From Thermococcus cleftensis (lineage in GTDB: Archaea > Methanobacteriota_B > Thermococci > Thermococcales > Thermococcaceae): a DNA stretch of 64,000 bases. The notes under the pieces are model-generated. The model searched no databases. It had not been told where the DNA came from and saw only the letters and a program-made list of their open reading frames with translations. Numbering within the stretch: the stretch's first letter is position 1; each line of letters starts with the position of its first letter. This document shows, in pieces, positions 1 to 8,752 of the stretch. The stretch lies in contig NC_018015.1 of assembly GCF_000265525.1 (NCBI RefSeq), positions 1,028,322 through 1,092,321 on the forward strand, given 5' to 3'. The position numbers were made by a program, and so were the translations under genes.

Positions 1-1
1 T

Positions 2-85
2 TCCTCCTGTGGCTTTACCTACGCCCCGGAGAACGACTTCGAGAGGGTGATCGAGGAGTTCAGTGTGGAGGAGTTCGCGTTTTAG
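2..85 (+). CDS. C-terminal end of an unidentified protein
   Basis: Only the last 27 codons are inside the window. They read through the window edge without a stop and end at TAG in an acidic tail (…VIEEFSVEEFAF). Codon use is GC-rich and like the housekeeping genes further right. The fragment is too short to name a family. The next gene on the same strand begins about 140 bases downstream behind its own TATA-like sequence, so the two are probably not one operon. Confidence 0.6.
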   Translation, partial: SSCGFTYAPENDFERVIEEFSVEEFAF

Positions 86-221
86 GGGCTCAGGGTTTGT
101 TAAGATTTTTTGAGCATACACTGGTTGGTATAGTGTTTATTGCGTTGTAGTCAAAAAAAGTTCCCGTATTGAGTTAACCTTTAAAAACAATAGGGGATAG
201 TTAGACTCGATGGTGATTGTC

Positions 222-3200
222 ATGGCGATGACCGAAGGTAATGATGTTGTTGCTGAAGCTAGAGTCGTGGAGTCCCTTCTCGGGGGCCTTGAACCCGAGA
301 TCCGGACTAACAGTGCCATGGATGTGTTCAGGGAGATTTTTGAGCACTGGGGTTTTGAGAGTGAGGATGAAGAAGTTGAGAGGGAATACCTCGATGACTT
401 CGTTGATGAGAACACTGGAGAGTTAAAGGTAATCTCTGTGGCACGCTCTAGGGGCTTAAATTTCTACGTCATCTACGCTGAAACATGGAAGGACACTCTT
501 AAATACCGCCAAAAGCTCGTGAAAAACCTGCTGAACTTTACCTCATATTCCTCGGATATCTCGTTCGCAAACTTCATCATCATTCTGGATGTGATAGAGA
601 ACCCAAAGAGCAAGAAGCACAAGTACTGGAAGCTCATCATTCCAATCTACCAGAGAAAGCTTGAGAGCGCAAAGCTCAACGTCTACGTAATCGACCCCGA
701 GGAGAAGAAGTTCAGGACGCTGGCAACGAACATCTCGAAAGTTGCCCTGGAGCTCAGAAAGCACGATACGCTTTCCGCCAGCTTAATCAGGGATGCACTG
801 AACAATTACATGCTCGTTAAACCATTGGCCGAGGAGTTCTTCAGGGAGTACAAGAGGAGCTACTACGACCTTAAAAACTGGATTAAAACGAGATATGGTT
901 CAGAGCTAAGAGCCCTCTGCCCCGATGACTACCTCCTCACCGGTGAATCGATAGAAATACCAAAAGCCAAGAGGGAAGAAATATTCGTTGAGAGGGCCTC
1001 CAAAACCTTCGCCCACACGTTCTTCAACAGGCTGATGTTCGTCTACTTCCTCCAGAAGAAGGGCTGGATAGTTGACCTCAGTACCCTCAGGAAGGAACTC
1101 CAGGATGAGGTTGACCTCCGGAACTTCGTCAAGTGGCTCCACGACCAGTACGAGGAATACGGCGGTAACTTTTATGGGGATTACCTTAGGGTTCTCTTCC
1201 TCTACGCGATGAACCGTCCAAGAAGGGGCTACAGTCGTAAGGACATCGAGGACATCAACAAAGTGCCTTCCCCCATCGTCAGGGATGTCTTTCTCTACGG
1301 TGTCCCCTACTTCAACGGCGGACTCTTCAGCCCAGTTGAAATCGCAGGCGTAAACCTCGACGAGGTTATCACGGAGATAGACAACAAACTCATTACGGAG
1401 ATTGTGATGGGCTTCTTTGAGGTCTACAACTTCACCGTCACGGAGGAGACCCCCTACGAGGTTGAGGTTGCCGTTGACCCGGCCATGCTTGGCAAGATTT
1501 ACGAGTCGCTCATAGCCGAAGAGGAACAAATTGAAAGCGAGGAGGAGAGGCGGGCATCTGGAATATTCTACACTCCGAGGAGCGAAGTGGATTTCATGTG
1601 CAGGATGGCGGTCTATGAATACCTCGAAAGGAACACCAAGCTCGATAAAGGCCTCCTCAGGAGTTTCGTGTTCACCCCACCCTATAATTGGGATCCAAAG
1701 AGCCTCTCCTGGAATGAAATAGAGACCCTTGAGAGGGCCCTCAACGAGGTCAGGGTCGTTGACCCCGCGGCTGGAAGCGGTGCGTTTCTCGTTGGAATGT
1801 ACCACCTCCTCATAGAGCTCCACGAAAAGCTCACCGAGGACAGCAAGGTTACCTACAAGAAGAAGCTTGAAATCATCAGGGACAACATCTACGGCGTTGA
1901 CATAAAGGACTGGGCGATAAGGGTGGCAAAGCTCAGGCTGTGGTTGGCGCTCATCGAGGGTGAGGGAACTATCCCGAACGAGCCGATCCTGCCCAACCTT
2001 GAGACGAAGCTCGCGGTTGGGGATTCGCTCGCTCCGCCACACTTTGTCCTGAGGGTCGGTGGAAAGAAAAAGGTCATTGAAATACCTCTGGCTAAATTCA
2101 GAGAGAGCCTCAAACTCCTCTGGGCCAAGAAGGGTGCGAGTGAGGCGATAGTCGCTTACAAAGAGCTCGTGAGAAAGTACTACATGGGTGAAAAGATAGA
2201 CGGGAAGCCCGTTACTTTGAAGGACATCGAGATGGCCAAGTGGGGTGCGCTCCAGGAGTTCCTTGAGAGGGCCCTTGAGGAGGAGCTGAAGGCCAAGGAG
2301 AAGAAAGAGGTTAGGTTGCTCCTTGAGGCCGTCAAGAAAGAGGACTTTTCGGCCCTTGAGAAGCCGCCATTCATCTGGGAGCTTGATTTTCCAGATGTCA
2401 TGCTCGAGAAGAGGGGCTTCGACATCGTGATAGCGAACCCGCCGTATGTTAAATCAAAAAAGATTTACCCTGAATACCATGATTTGGTTGAATTTCAGAC
2501 ATTACCTTTAGACCTTCAGAAAAAATTGAAGAAAGAGTATAAAAACAATATTAAAAAGCACATGGAATTAGTAATCCGGGAAAAATTTGGCAAAGAGTTA
2601 TCGTTAAATCCGAATTCTGACCTGTATGTCTACTTTTTTGTCCAAGGTGTAAATCTACTAAACAAAGCCGGAACAATAGTATTCATCACTTCAAACTCTT
2701 GGATGGATAGTGAATACGGAAAGCCCCTCCAAGAATTCTTGCTTAGGGTTACTCACTTGAGGTATTTAATAGATTATTCTACTAGATCATTTGAGCAAGC
2801 AGAGGTTAATACATCCATAACAATTGCAACTAGAAAACCCAGAGAGCTCTTTAATACTGTGACAGATAACGCTGTCAAGTTTATACTGCTAAAAGTACCT
2901 TTTTCAAAGATTGCTTTAGACACTATTGGCACACTTTTTGACTCTCTTGAGTGTTCAGATGAATTTAATGTATTCAATACCAGATTATGTTTGTGGTCCA
3001 ATGAGGAGATTACAATTAGATGGATTTCGGAAGTAGACTTAGCAAAACTGGGAGGGGCAAAAATAGGAAAGAAAAACCCATTGCTCCAAGCATACAATAT
3101 CCACGGTAATTATCATGGAGTGAAATGGGGAACTCTCCTTGTAAGGGCCCCCAAAATAACCTACAGAATACTAGGAAACGATCGAGTATCATGGAAATAC

Positions 3201-4067
3201 TTGGAAAAGGATAACATTGCCAGGGTTTATGAGGGTAGACCTACTGGTGCTAACAATTTCTTTTATCTTCAGAAAGAGACAATACGTGAGTTTGGAATTG
3301 AGCCTCAATATTTAAGGCCCGCAATCATGAAAGCTAGAGAATTATCAAGGATCATTATTGAAGACAAGGACATTAAAAGGTTCCTACTTTGTGTCTCAAA
3401 GCCCAAAAGTACGCTCAAAGAAACCAATGTGTTGAAATACATAGAGTATGGTGAGAAGAAAAAAATCAATCAAAGGAGCACGTTCGCATCAAAAAAGATA
3501 TGGTACGCCTTGAATTGCAGAAAACCATCACCTTTAATTATGGCATGTGGAATTGGTTCGACCTTTATTTGTGCATACAATAAAGCGGAAGCATTGACTA
3601 GTAATAGTTTCGCGGAGATTGATGTTATATCTAAGGAAGATATTGTCCCACTGTGGGCATATTTTAACTCTACACTTGGGATATTCATGATTGAGCTCTA
3701 TGGAAAGGCTAATATGGGAGGTGGTATGTTAAAAGTTGATCCCAATGAATATCGACAAATTCCTGTACTGATGGTCAAGAATAATAAATTGGGTCAAATT
3801 TTAAATAAAATGGCCAACCGCGAAATCAAGTCCATCTTTGAGGAGCTCGGCCTTCCAAAGCCCAACAGAGACCTGAGCAACATTAACCCCGAGGACGTCT
3901 CCCTCGACAGGGTTATGCCTGACAGGCGCGAGCTTGACAGGGTCATCTTCGAGGCCCTTGGCCTGACGGAGGAGGAGCAGCTTGAGGTTTACAAAGCTGT
4001 GGTGGAGCTCGTGAAGGCGAGGCTGGTGAAGGCGAAGACGTTTTCGAAGAAGAAGGGGAAGAAGTGA
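222..4067 (+). CDS. Large adenine-specific DNA methyltransferase (Eco57I/DrmMI-like)
   Basis: Predicted N6-adenine DNA methyltransferase of about 1281 residues, of the large Eco57I/type IIG, BREX PglX or DISARM DrmMI type. A FYTP segment lies near residue 448, the SAM-binding motif I DPAAGSGAF near 514 and the catalytic NPPY near 739. The last third should be the target-recognition domain. The N-terminal 400 residues could hold a nuclease domain, but I cannot point to convincing catalytic residues. ATG at 222 is preferred over 210 because GGTGAT at 213-218 sits a normal distance upstream; a TATA-like CCTTTAAAA lies near 178. Bases about 2450-3805 are much richer in A+T than the flanks, which suggests an exchanged specificity domain. 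The TIR gene follows after 3 bases, so they are probably co-transcribed. Whether it is a restriction-modification, BREX-like or DISARM methylase cannot be settled by eye. Confidence 0.85.
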   Translation: MAMTEGNDVVAEARVVESLLGGLEPEIRTNSAMDVFREIFEHWGFESEDEEVEREYLDDFVDENTGELKVISVARSRGLNFYVIYAETWKDTLKYRQKLVKNLLNFTSYSSDISFANFIIILDVIENPKSKKHKYWKLIIPIYQRKLESAKLNVYVIDPEEKKFRTLATNISKVALELRKHDTLSASLIRDALNNYMLVKPLAEEFFREYKRSYYDLKNWIKTRYGSELRALCPDDYLLTGESIEIPKAKREEIFVERASKTFAHTFFNRLMFVYFLQKKGWIVDLSTLRKELQDEVDLRNFVKWLHDQYEEYGGNFYGDYLRVLFLYAMNRPRRGYSRKDIEDINKVPSPIVRDVFLYGVPYFNGGLFSPVEIAGVNLDEVITEIDNKLITEIVMGFFEVYNFTVTEETPYEVEVAVDPAMLGKIYESLIAEEEQIESEEERRASGIFYTPRSEVDFMCRMAVYEYLERNTKLDKGLLRSFVFTPPYNWDPKSLSWNEIETLERALNEVRVVDPAAGSGAFLVGMYHLLIELHEKLTEDSKVTYKKKLEIIRDNIYGVDIKDWAIRVAKLRLWLALIEGEGTIPNEPILPNLETKLAVGDSLAPPHFVLRVGGKKKVIEIPLAKFRESLKLLWAKKGASEAIVAYKELVRKYYMGEKIDGKPVTLKDIEMAKWGALQEFLERALEEELKAKEKKEVRLLLEAVKKEDFSALEKPPFIWELDFPDVMLEKRGFDIVIANPPYVKSKKIYPEYHDLVEFQTLPLDLQKKLKKEYKNNIKKHMELVIREKFGKELSLNPNSDLYVYFFVQGVNLLNKAGTIVFITSNSWMDSEYGKPLQEFLLRVTHLRYLIDYSTRSFEQAEVNTSITIATRKPRELFNTVTDNAVKFILLKVPFSKIALDTIGTLFDSLECSDEFNVFNTRLCLWSNEEITIRWISEVDLAKLGGAKIGKKNPLLQAYNIHGNYHGVKWGTLLVRAPKITYRILGNDRVSWKYLEKDNIARVYEGRPTGANNFFYLQKETIREFGIEPQYLRPAIMKARELSRIIIEDKDIKRFLLCVSKPKSTLKETNVLKYIEYGEKKKINQRSTFASKKIWYALNCRKPSPLIMACGIGSTFICAYNKAEALTSNSFAEIDVISKEDIVPLWAYFNSTLGIFMIELYGKANMGGGMLKVDPNEYRQIPVLMVKNNKLGQILNKMANREIKSIFEELGLPKPNRDLSNINPEDVSLDRVMPDRRELDRVIFEALGLTEEEQLEVYKAVVELVKARLVKAKTFSKKKGKK

Positions 4068-4070
4068 GGG

Positions 4071-4550
4071 GTGATTGAATTGTTGAGTGTTTTTATTAGC
4101 CATTCCTCCTCAGATTATGAAGTTATCACAAAGGTGAAAGAGACCTTAGAAGTTCAAGGATTCCATGTATACCTTGCAGAGGAAGACGTTAGGGCTGGTA
4201 CTTATCTTCCCGCCAAGATAGAAGAGGCCATCAGACGATGTGATGTTGTTCTCGCAATATTGACAAGTAAAGCTTCAAAGTCGGCATGGGTTCAACAGGA
4301 ATTGGGATATGCAAAAGCTATTGGAAAACTGATAATTCCCCTGGTAGAGGAGGGGGTTAATGTTACTGGCTTTTTAACCGGTGTTGAATACATAAGATTT
4401 GATCCGAGAAACTTAGAGCCAGCACTCCAAAAGATTAAGGAATACTTAACTAGACTAAAAGAGTCAAAGGAATTCAAGGAGATGCTTGGGGTGCTAATTT
4501 TGATTGCCTTGGGAGCTTTTGCAGCCTATTATTTGACTCACAAAAAATAA
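4071..4550 (+). CDS. TIR-domain protein with C-terminal membrane anchor
   Basis: TIR domain at residues 6-120: VFISHSSSDYEV at the start and SKSAWVQQELG in the middle. The glutamate at about residue 77 matches the catalytic Glu of NAD-consuming TIR enzymes. The last 20 residues (about 139-156) are a hydrophobic helix followed by His-Lys-Lys, a likely tail anchor. Known prokaryotic defence TIRs deplete NAD or make signal nucleotides; here that role is inferred. The gene starts 3 bases after the methyltransferase stop and looks like the second gene of that operon. The start is uncertain: GTG at 4071 is given, but GGGTGATT at about 4069-4076 would also serve TTG at 4080 or 4083, just before the domain. 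Confidence 0.85.
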   Translation: MIELLSVFISHSSSDYEVITKVKETLEVQGFHVYLAEEDVRAGTYLPAKIEEAIRRCDVVLAILTSKASKSAWVQQELGYAKAIGKLIIPLVEEGVNVTGFLTGVEYIRFDPRNLEPALQKIKEYLTRLKESKEFKEMLGVLILIALGAFAAYYLTHKK

Positions 4551-4574
4551 TTTTAAACAAAGAAGGGAGTGTTC

Positions 4575-5238
4575 ATGCACGAGCTCGACAAGGCAATATT
4601 TGAAGTCTTTACGGGCTCGGGAGGGACTATCGCGGCGAATCTAAGGCCATACCTTAGTCTAGTTCTTGAGGTTTATGGGGCATTCGAGATTATTCACAGG
4701 TTTATCCAATGGAGGAAGAGAGAAGAAAGGAAACGGAAACTTAAAAGATCCCTTGCACTCACGTTCCAGAAAAAGCTCGACAAGGCTCGTAATGATCTTG
4801 AAAAACTGGCAGATGATGTCGCATATGCATTTGGGGGCACTGTTTATGTACTCCATAGCGATACCACCTTTTGAACCAAAAGAAAAAGCTCAGAGAATAG
4901 TAAATCAAATTGAAAGAGATTACAAAGAGCTAACAAAAAGCATGTATGAACTTATGAAGCTTGTTAGAAGGCATAGGAACATGATTATCGATGCTCTTGA
5001 TTTGGATGAAACTCAGATTTTATTGTTGGACGGTTTAGCTACTGCGTTTAAAAATGAAACCCCAGATATTGAGTCTCTCACTGATTATCTACCTCTTATC
5101 GTAGAAGAGATGCAGAAGAATGAGAAGAAGAGGCAAATTTTTAGTCAAGAGTTAGGCAAGCAAATTGGGAAATTTAACTCCACTTATAGTTTAGTTACCA
5201 TAAATCACGCTCTGGGAATTAACCGGCAATACAAATAG
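4575..5238 (+). pseudogene. Unknown helical protein downstream of TIR, frameshifted
   Basis: Two overlapping reading frames, 4575-4874 and about 4838-5238, join into one protein of about 221 residues if one G is removed from the GGGGG run at 4833-4837. The join then reads …DVAYAFGALFMYSIAIPPFEP…. The N-terminal part has hydrophobic stretches and a basic segment near residues 48-62. The rest is charged and helical. I do not recognise the family. It lies 24 bases after the TIR gene on the same strand and is probably the third gene of the methyltransferase-TIR operon. The defect may be a real mutation, a phase-variable homopolymer or a sequencing error. GTG at 4569 is an alternative start. Confidence 0.6.
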
Positions 5239-5341
5239 TGCTTTAAAAAAGCCGCCAGACATGGGCTTAAAGAGTTCTCTCAGAAGTTTAATGAATGCCG
5301 TTTTGGTTAACTCCCACTCAGGTATCCCTTCAGCGTAATTT

Positions 5342-5896
5342 TCATAATGCCTTTTTAATACAATTGGCAACTGTGTTCTTGTGCACTCGAATAATATCTC
5401 CCAACTTGTCTCCACTATCATCTTCCAGTAGGTTTTCCACAAAGGAGTATTTGCGTTGGGCTTTTTGAACGTAGGCTTTTGATGAGAAGTTAACTTTTTC
5501 CGGGCTTTTAGGTGTTTTAATCTCCGGCTTCTCTCTCAAGTCGTAGTCAGCCGCGTTTCGTAAGGCTCTTAAGTACACCATAGAGTTATGGGCCTGTCTA
5601 ATCCTCACGTCGTTAATTTCTTCCTTGAGTGCTTCGAAGAAGGCTATGATGGTTGCGTGTGAGTTTTTACCCTCAAGCGCGACAATAAAATCATTAAAAT
5701 CCTTATCCCGCAAGGACTTAGGATACTTTTCCAGTCCCTTCTTTAAAACCTCCCTCAGCTGCAAAAAGGCGGAGTAATAATACCTTCCAACAGCGGTTCT
5801 GTTGATAGCATCGCGAGGAGGCGTACCGGAGTCCTCGTTTAAAGAACTCAGGTAGTCTCCAACTAACTTGAACCCTTTGGGGTCAAAGTCGGGCAT
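5342..5896 (-). CDS. HEPN-like protein
   Basis: A protein of 184 residues, third gene of a leftward operon. Residues 33-44 (RTAVGRYYYSAF) and 110-120 (RALRNAADYDL) resemble the two helices of HEPN proteins of the UPF0332 type. Many HEPN proteins are RNases or toxins in defence systems, but the canonical RX4-6H motif is not clear here, so nuclease activity is only a possibility. The start at 5896 is chosen because GGTGAGGGG lies immediately before that ATG; the frame opens further upstream without a good ribosome site. It starts 13 bases after the stop of the preceding gene and is probably translated with it. Confidence 0.65.
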   Translation of the reverse strand: MPDFDPKGFKLVGDYLSSLNEDSGTPPRDAINRTAVGRYYYSAFLQLREVLKKGLEKYPKSLRDKDFNDFIVALEGKNSHATIIAFFEALKEEINDVRIRQAHNSMVYLRALRNAADYDLREKPEIKTPKSPEKVNFSSKAYVQKAQRKYSFVENLLEDDSGDKLGDIIRVHKNTVANCIKKAL

Positions 5897-5909
5897 GTCC
5901 CCCTCACCG

Positions 5910-6449
5910 TCATTCAAACAGGGAATACACGAGTATCCTGTTGGACACCTTGGGGTCCGCTGATAGGAGCTGATACTCGAACTCTTCTGATAAGTCAACG
6001 GCTTCCTCGGAATCCCTGAACTTTGCTATTATTACAACATGGGGGTTGATACCCCCCTCCGGTGTTCCCGCAGTTACTTTTATTTCCCTGACTTCTGGCT
6101 TATTCAACCATTCAGGGAGAATCCTCCGGAGATAACCAATTATCAGCTCTTTGTGGGGTATCGGGGTCTCAAGTAGGGATTCGAGATCCACCTTAAGCTT
6201 TCCCGTCCACTCCTCTTGAAGGCCCGAAAGGAGCACCATCTCACGGAGGATTAGCAGTGCCCTCGCTATGTTTGATGAGAGTGCTGACAGAGCGTTTTCC
6301 AACACGCTTATTGCTTCCTCAGATACAGTTGGCATCTCTTCTGGCTCCTCTGAGGATAATGCCAGGCCGCTCTCGTAGTAGAAGATTGGCTGTCCGGCTC
6401 GAATGGTTCCCGCGAAGTACTGATTAGTTTCCTTGAGTGACATCGCCAT
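5910..6449 (-). CDS. Unknown protein, middle gene of leftward operon
   Basis: A 179-residue protein that I do not recognise. It has a helical middle (residues about 42-75) and a C-terminal beta-rich half with the segment GGINPHVVIIAKF. No signal peptide or membrane segment is visible. Its ATG overlaps the end of the preceding gene by 26 bases, with GGAGGTG seven bases upstream inside that gene, which points to translational coupling. Its place between two other small genes and among defence genes suggests a shared function, but none can be assigned. Confidence 0.65.
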   Translation of the reverse strand: MAMSLKETNQYFAGTIRAGQPIFYYESGLALSSEEPEEMPTVSEEAISVLENALSALSSNIARALLILREMVLLSGLQEEWTGKLKVDLESLLETPIPHKELIIGYLRRILPEWLNKPEVREIKVTAGTPEGGINPHVVIIAKFRDSEEAVDLSEEFEYQLLSADPKVSNRILVYSLFE

Positions 6450-7011
6450 CGCTGAGCACCTCCCCTATGGCGTTGTGGAGCTTCATTAAATCCCCTCTTG
6501 TCATAATAAAATTGATTGCAACAGGTTTCTTGTCCTTTAAGTGTTCGATTTTCAAGAGGTAGTACTTTAACTCCGCTCCATCCACGCTTATCTCCGCGGG
6601 GTGCACTTCAATAGCGTCAACTACAGGTAGGGTGTAAGCCCTTTTGAGCTTGGCTTTTACTCTGAGGTCAGGAACGTTGAGGGTCTCAAAGATTTTCTTC
6701 TCTATCTCACTTTCGGGCTCCTTTTCGTTGAAGACCATCTCTCCCAGTACCTTTAGTGTTTTCTTCATTGCTGCATTTAGGTAGCGTTTCTGCTCGTTCG
6801 TGTCAAGGCCCAGCTCTTTAAGGGAAGAGAGCACGTTGTTGCCCGGGATGGATATCGTGAGCTGGCCGTCTCTACCAACGGCAACCCTTGGCCTGTATTC
6901 CGAGAGAACTTTTTCAATGACTTTATTGATTAGCTCATCATCGAGCTTTGGCTTTTCACTCTCTGCTTTCGCCAGCAACTGGAGAATCTTAATAAGTTCA
7001 CTGTTCTCCAT
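6424..7011 (-). CDS. Unknown protein, first gene of leftward operon
   Basis: A 195-residue soluble protein with no family I can name. The N-terminal 60 residues are charged and helical. The C-terminal part (about 115-185) is beta-rich, with PAEISVDGAELKYYLLKIEHL, and ends with a helical segment. It leads a three-gene leftward operon (7011 to 5342) and is divergent from abiEi; the 111-base gap carries the abiEi inverted repeat and probably both promoters. No clear Shine-Dalgarno sequence precedes its ATG, so it may be leaderless. Confidence 0.65.
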   Translation of the reverse strand: MENSELIKILQLLAKAESEKPKLDDELINKVIEKVLSEYRPRVAVGRDGQLTISIPGNNVLSSLKELGLDTNEQKRYLNAAMKKTLKVLGEMVFNEKEPESEIEKKIFETLNVPDLRVKAKLKRAYTLPVVDAIEVHPAEISVDGAELKYYLLKIEHLKDKKPVAINFIMTRGDLMKLHNAIGEVLSDGDVTQGN

Positions 7012-7072
7012 AGAATGCCCCCACTTTTCATTGGGTTTTTGAACTTAAAAAAATTCCGTCTGGATATGTCAG

Positions 7073-7114
7073 TTTGACTAACAACCACTAACTTTTTATG
7101 GGTTGTTAGTCAAA
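7073..7114 (+). promoter_or_regulatory. Inverted-repeat operator over the abiE promoter
   Basis: TTTGACTAACAACC at 7073-7086 is repeated as its exact complement GGTTGTTAGTCAAA at 7101-7114, with a 14-base spacer. The spacer holds the TATA-like ACTTTTTATG at 7091-7100. The abiEi ATG lies 23 bases after the TATA element and has no ribosome site, so the mRNA is likely leaderless. AbiEi-type antitoxins are known to repress their own promoter by binding inverted repeats; here the repeat flanks the TATA box and would block TBP binding. Confidence 0.8.
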
Positions 7115-7122
7115 TTGAAACC

Positions 7123-7746
7123 ATGAAGCCCGTCATCCAGCTCCTACTCACGGAGTTCGGGGGAAAGGTAATAACCCGCGAAGAACTTGAAAGGCTCGCC
7201 TCGTACTTCAACGAGGACGTTGATTATCTGGTGAACTATCTCATCCAGTACGGCTACGTTATTCGTATCTTGCGGGGCCTCTACTACGTGAAAACACCGA
7301 TAGAGTTCTCAACCGGTGGCTCTCCTCCAATCTACAGGCTACTATCCCTCGGAATGGGTAAGATAACGAAGAATTGGTACTTCGGTCTCTTTACGGCCCT
7401 GGTCCTCAACGGCCTTACCCATGAAGGGTACACGACGGTCTTCATAATAAACGACAGACTCGCAAGACCAAGGCCTATTCAGGTGAATGGAACCCCAGTT
7501 AGGATAATCAGGAGCAGGAGGAACTTCTTTGACTTTGGAATAGTTGCCAGGGACTCACTAAAGTTCTCTGACCTCGAGAAGACCCTCCTTGACTTCCTGT
7601 ACTTCTCCAACTACGGCACCATACCCAAGAACCTCGCCCTAAGGGTTTGGAGAGAATACATAGATAATGCCAATACAGAAAAACTCCACCGGTATTCCGA
7701 AAGGTATCCCCGCTCAATAAGGAAGGTGGTTGAGAATGTTGGATGA
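7123..7746 (+). CDS. abiEi: AbiEi-like antitoxin/transcriptional regulator
   Basis: A 207-residue protein. Residues 1-60 form a winged helix with the pattern typical of AbiEi antitoxins (GGKVITREELERLA…YGYVIRILRGLYYV), followed by the C-terminal antitoxin domain. It should repress its own operon and neutralise the nucleotidyltransferase encoded next. The ATG lies just downstream of an inverted repeat with an internal TATA box. The end overlaps the abiEii start by 11 bases. Family assignment is good; function in this organism is inferred. Confidence 0.85.
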   Translation: MKPVIQLLLTEFGGKVITREELERLASYFNEDVDYLVNYLIQYGYVIRILRGLYYVKTPIEFSTGGSPPIYRLLSLGMGKITKNWYFGLFTALVLNGLTHEGYTTVFIINDRLARPRPIQVNGTPVRIIRSRRNFFDFGIVARDSLKFSDLEKTLLDFLYFSNYGTIPKNLALRVWREYIDNANTEKLHRYSERYPRSIRKVVENVG

Positions 7747-8752
7747 CTCGCTTCTTATGGAGATTCGCCTGAACGAGAGGAGAAGTTTTGCCAGGTTTGT
7801 CTCGAAGAAAACAGGGATAAAATCTGTTGATCTCGTGGAGTGGGATTACATAATCCACACTATCTTAAAGGAGCTTGAGAAAGATCCCACATTCAGGGAG
7901 AACTACGTTTTCAAAGGCGGAACCTGTCTCGTAAAGTGCCATCTCGGCTACTATCGCTTCAGCAGGGATTTAGACTTTGCATATAGGCACAGTGATGAGC
8001 TCAGGAATATGAGTAGGAGCAAGCTGAAGAAGTTCTTGAACGGGGAAACCGGCAGGATTGCTGAGACCCTGAAGTGCGTGGCCAAGGATTTTGGTCTTGA
8101 GTTTCAATACAAAGATCATAGCGACTTCAACAACCATCGTTACTTTAGCTTCCGAATCGGCCCAGGCTGGTTTAGGGAGATAGTTCTCTACTCACCCTTG
8201 GGAGAGAAGATAAAGGTGGAGGTAAACTACGCTGAGAGGCTTGCGTTCAGGCCAAAGACCCTGAAGGCGAACACCCTTCTGTCCTGGAAGGGAGTCAAAC
8301 TCACCCCGAGGGAGTATGAAAAGTACATTGAATTCCTCGGTAACTATTACCCACTCTCCCTCACTGCGTACTCCGACAGGGAGATTTTGGTGGAGAAAGT
8401 CAGGGCGCTGTTAACCCGAAAAGAGTTCAAACTCAGGGATCTCTATGACCTTTACAAGCTCAATCAGCGTGGCCTTAGGGTATCCAAGTACAAGAAGGAG
8501 ATAGTGAACAAAATACATGACTACCTTAACTTGAGCTCTCCGGCAAAGGAACATCTAGAGAGCTCCTTACAGTCCATTGATGAAGGCACCTTCCTCGAAA
8601 ACATTGAAGGTGAGATGGACAGGGACATCGGTCTGATCATCGAGCCCTTCGAAAGGGAAGAGTTTTTGAACTTCGTTGGAGAGTTAAAAGAGGAACTCAA
8701 GGGTATTGTTGATGATTTGAAGCACTTGGTAGAGGTGGAGAAAGATGGCTGA
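7736..8752 (+). CDS. abiEii: AbiEii-like nucleotidyltransferase toxin
   Basis: A 338-residue protein of the AbiEii/MenA nucleotidyltransferase family. The motif GGTCLVK is near residue 61 and the metal-binding FSRDLDF near 76-81; a later lysine-containing segment (EKVRALLTRKEFKLRDLYDLY) is typical of the family. Relatives transfer nucleotides to tRNA or other RNA and arrest growth in type IV toxin-antitoxin and phage-exclusion systems. ATG at 7736 is used; TTG at 7730 is possible. It overlaps abiEi at its start and the helicase gene at its end (8 bases), so toxin, antitoxin and helicase form one transcription unit. Confidence 0.88.
   Translation: MLDDSLLMEIRLNERRSFARFVSKKTGIKSVDLVEWDYIIHTILKELEKDPTFRENYVFKGGTCLVKCHLGYYRFSRDLDFAYRHSDELRNMSRSKLKKFLNGETGRIAETLKCVAKDFGLEFQYKDHSDFNNHRYFSFRIGPGWFREIVLYSPLGEKIKVEVNYAERLAFRPKTLKANTLLSWKGVKLTPREYEKYIEFLGNYYPLSLTAYSDREILVEKVRALLTRKEFKLRDLYDLYKLNQRGLRVSKYKKEIVNKIHDYLNLSSPAKEHLESSLQSIDEGTFLENIEGEMDRDIGLIIEPFEREEFLNFVGELKEELKGIVDDLKHLVEVEKDG

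Noticed and set aside
906-2042. 378-codon ORF on the minus strand inside the methyltransferase
   Set aside because: It is antisense to a clear gene in GC-rich codons, lacks a ribosome site and has a low-complexity composition typical of shadow frames.
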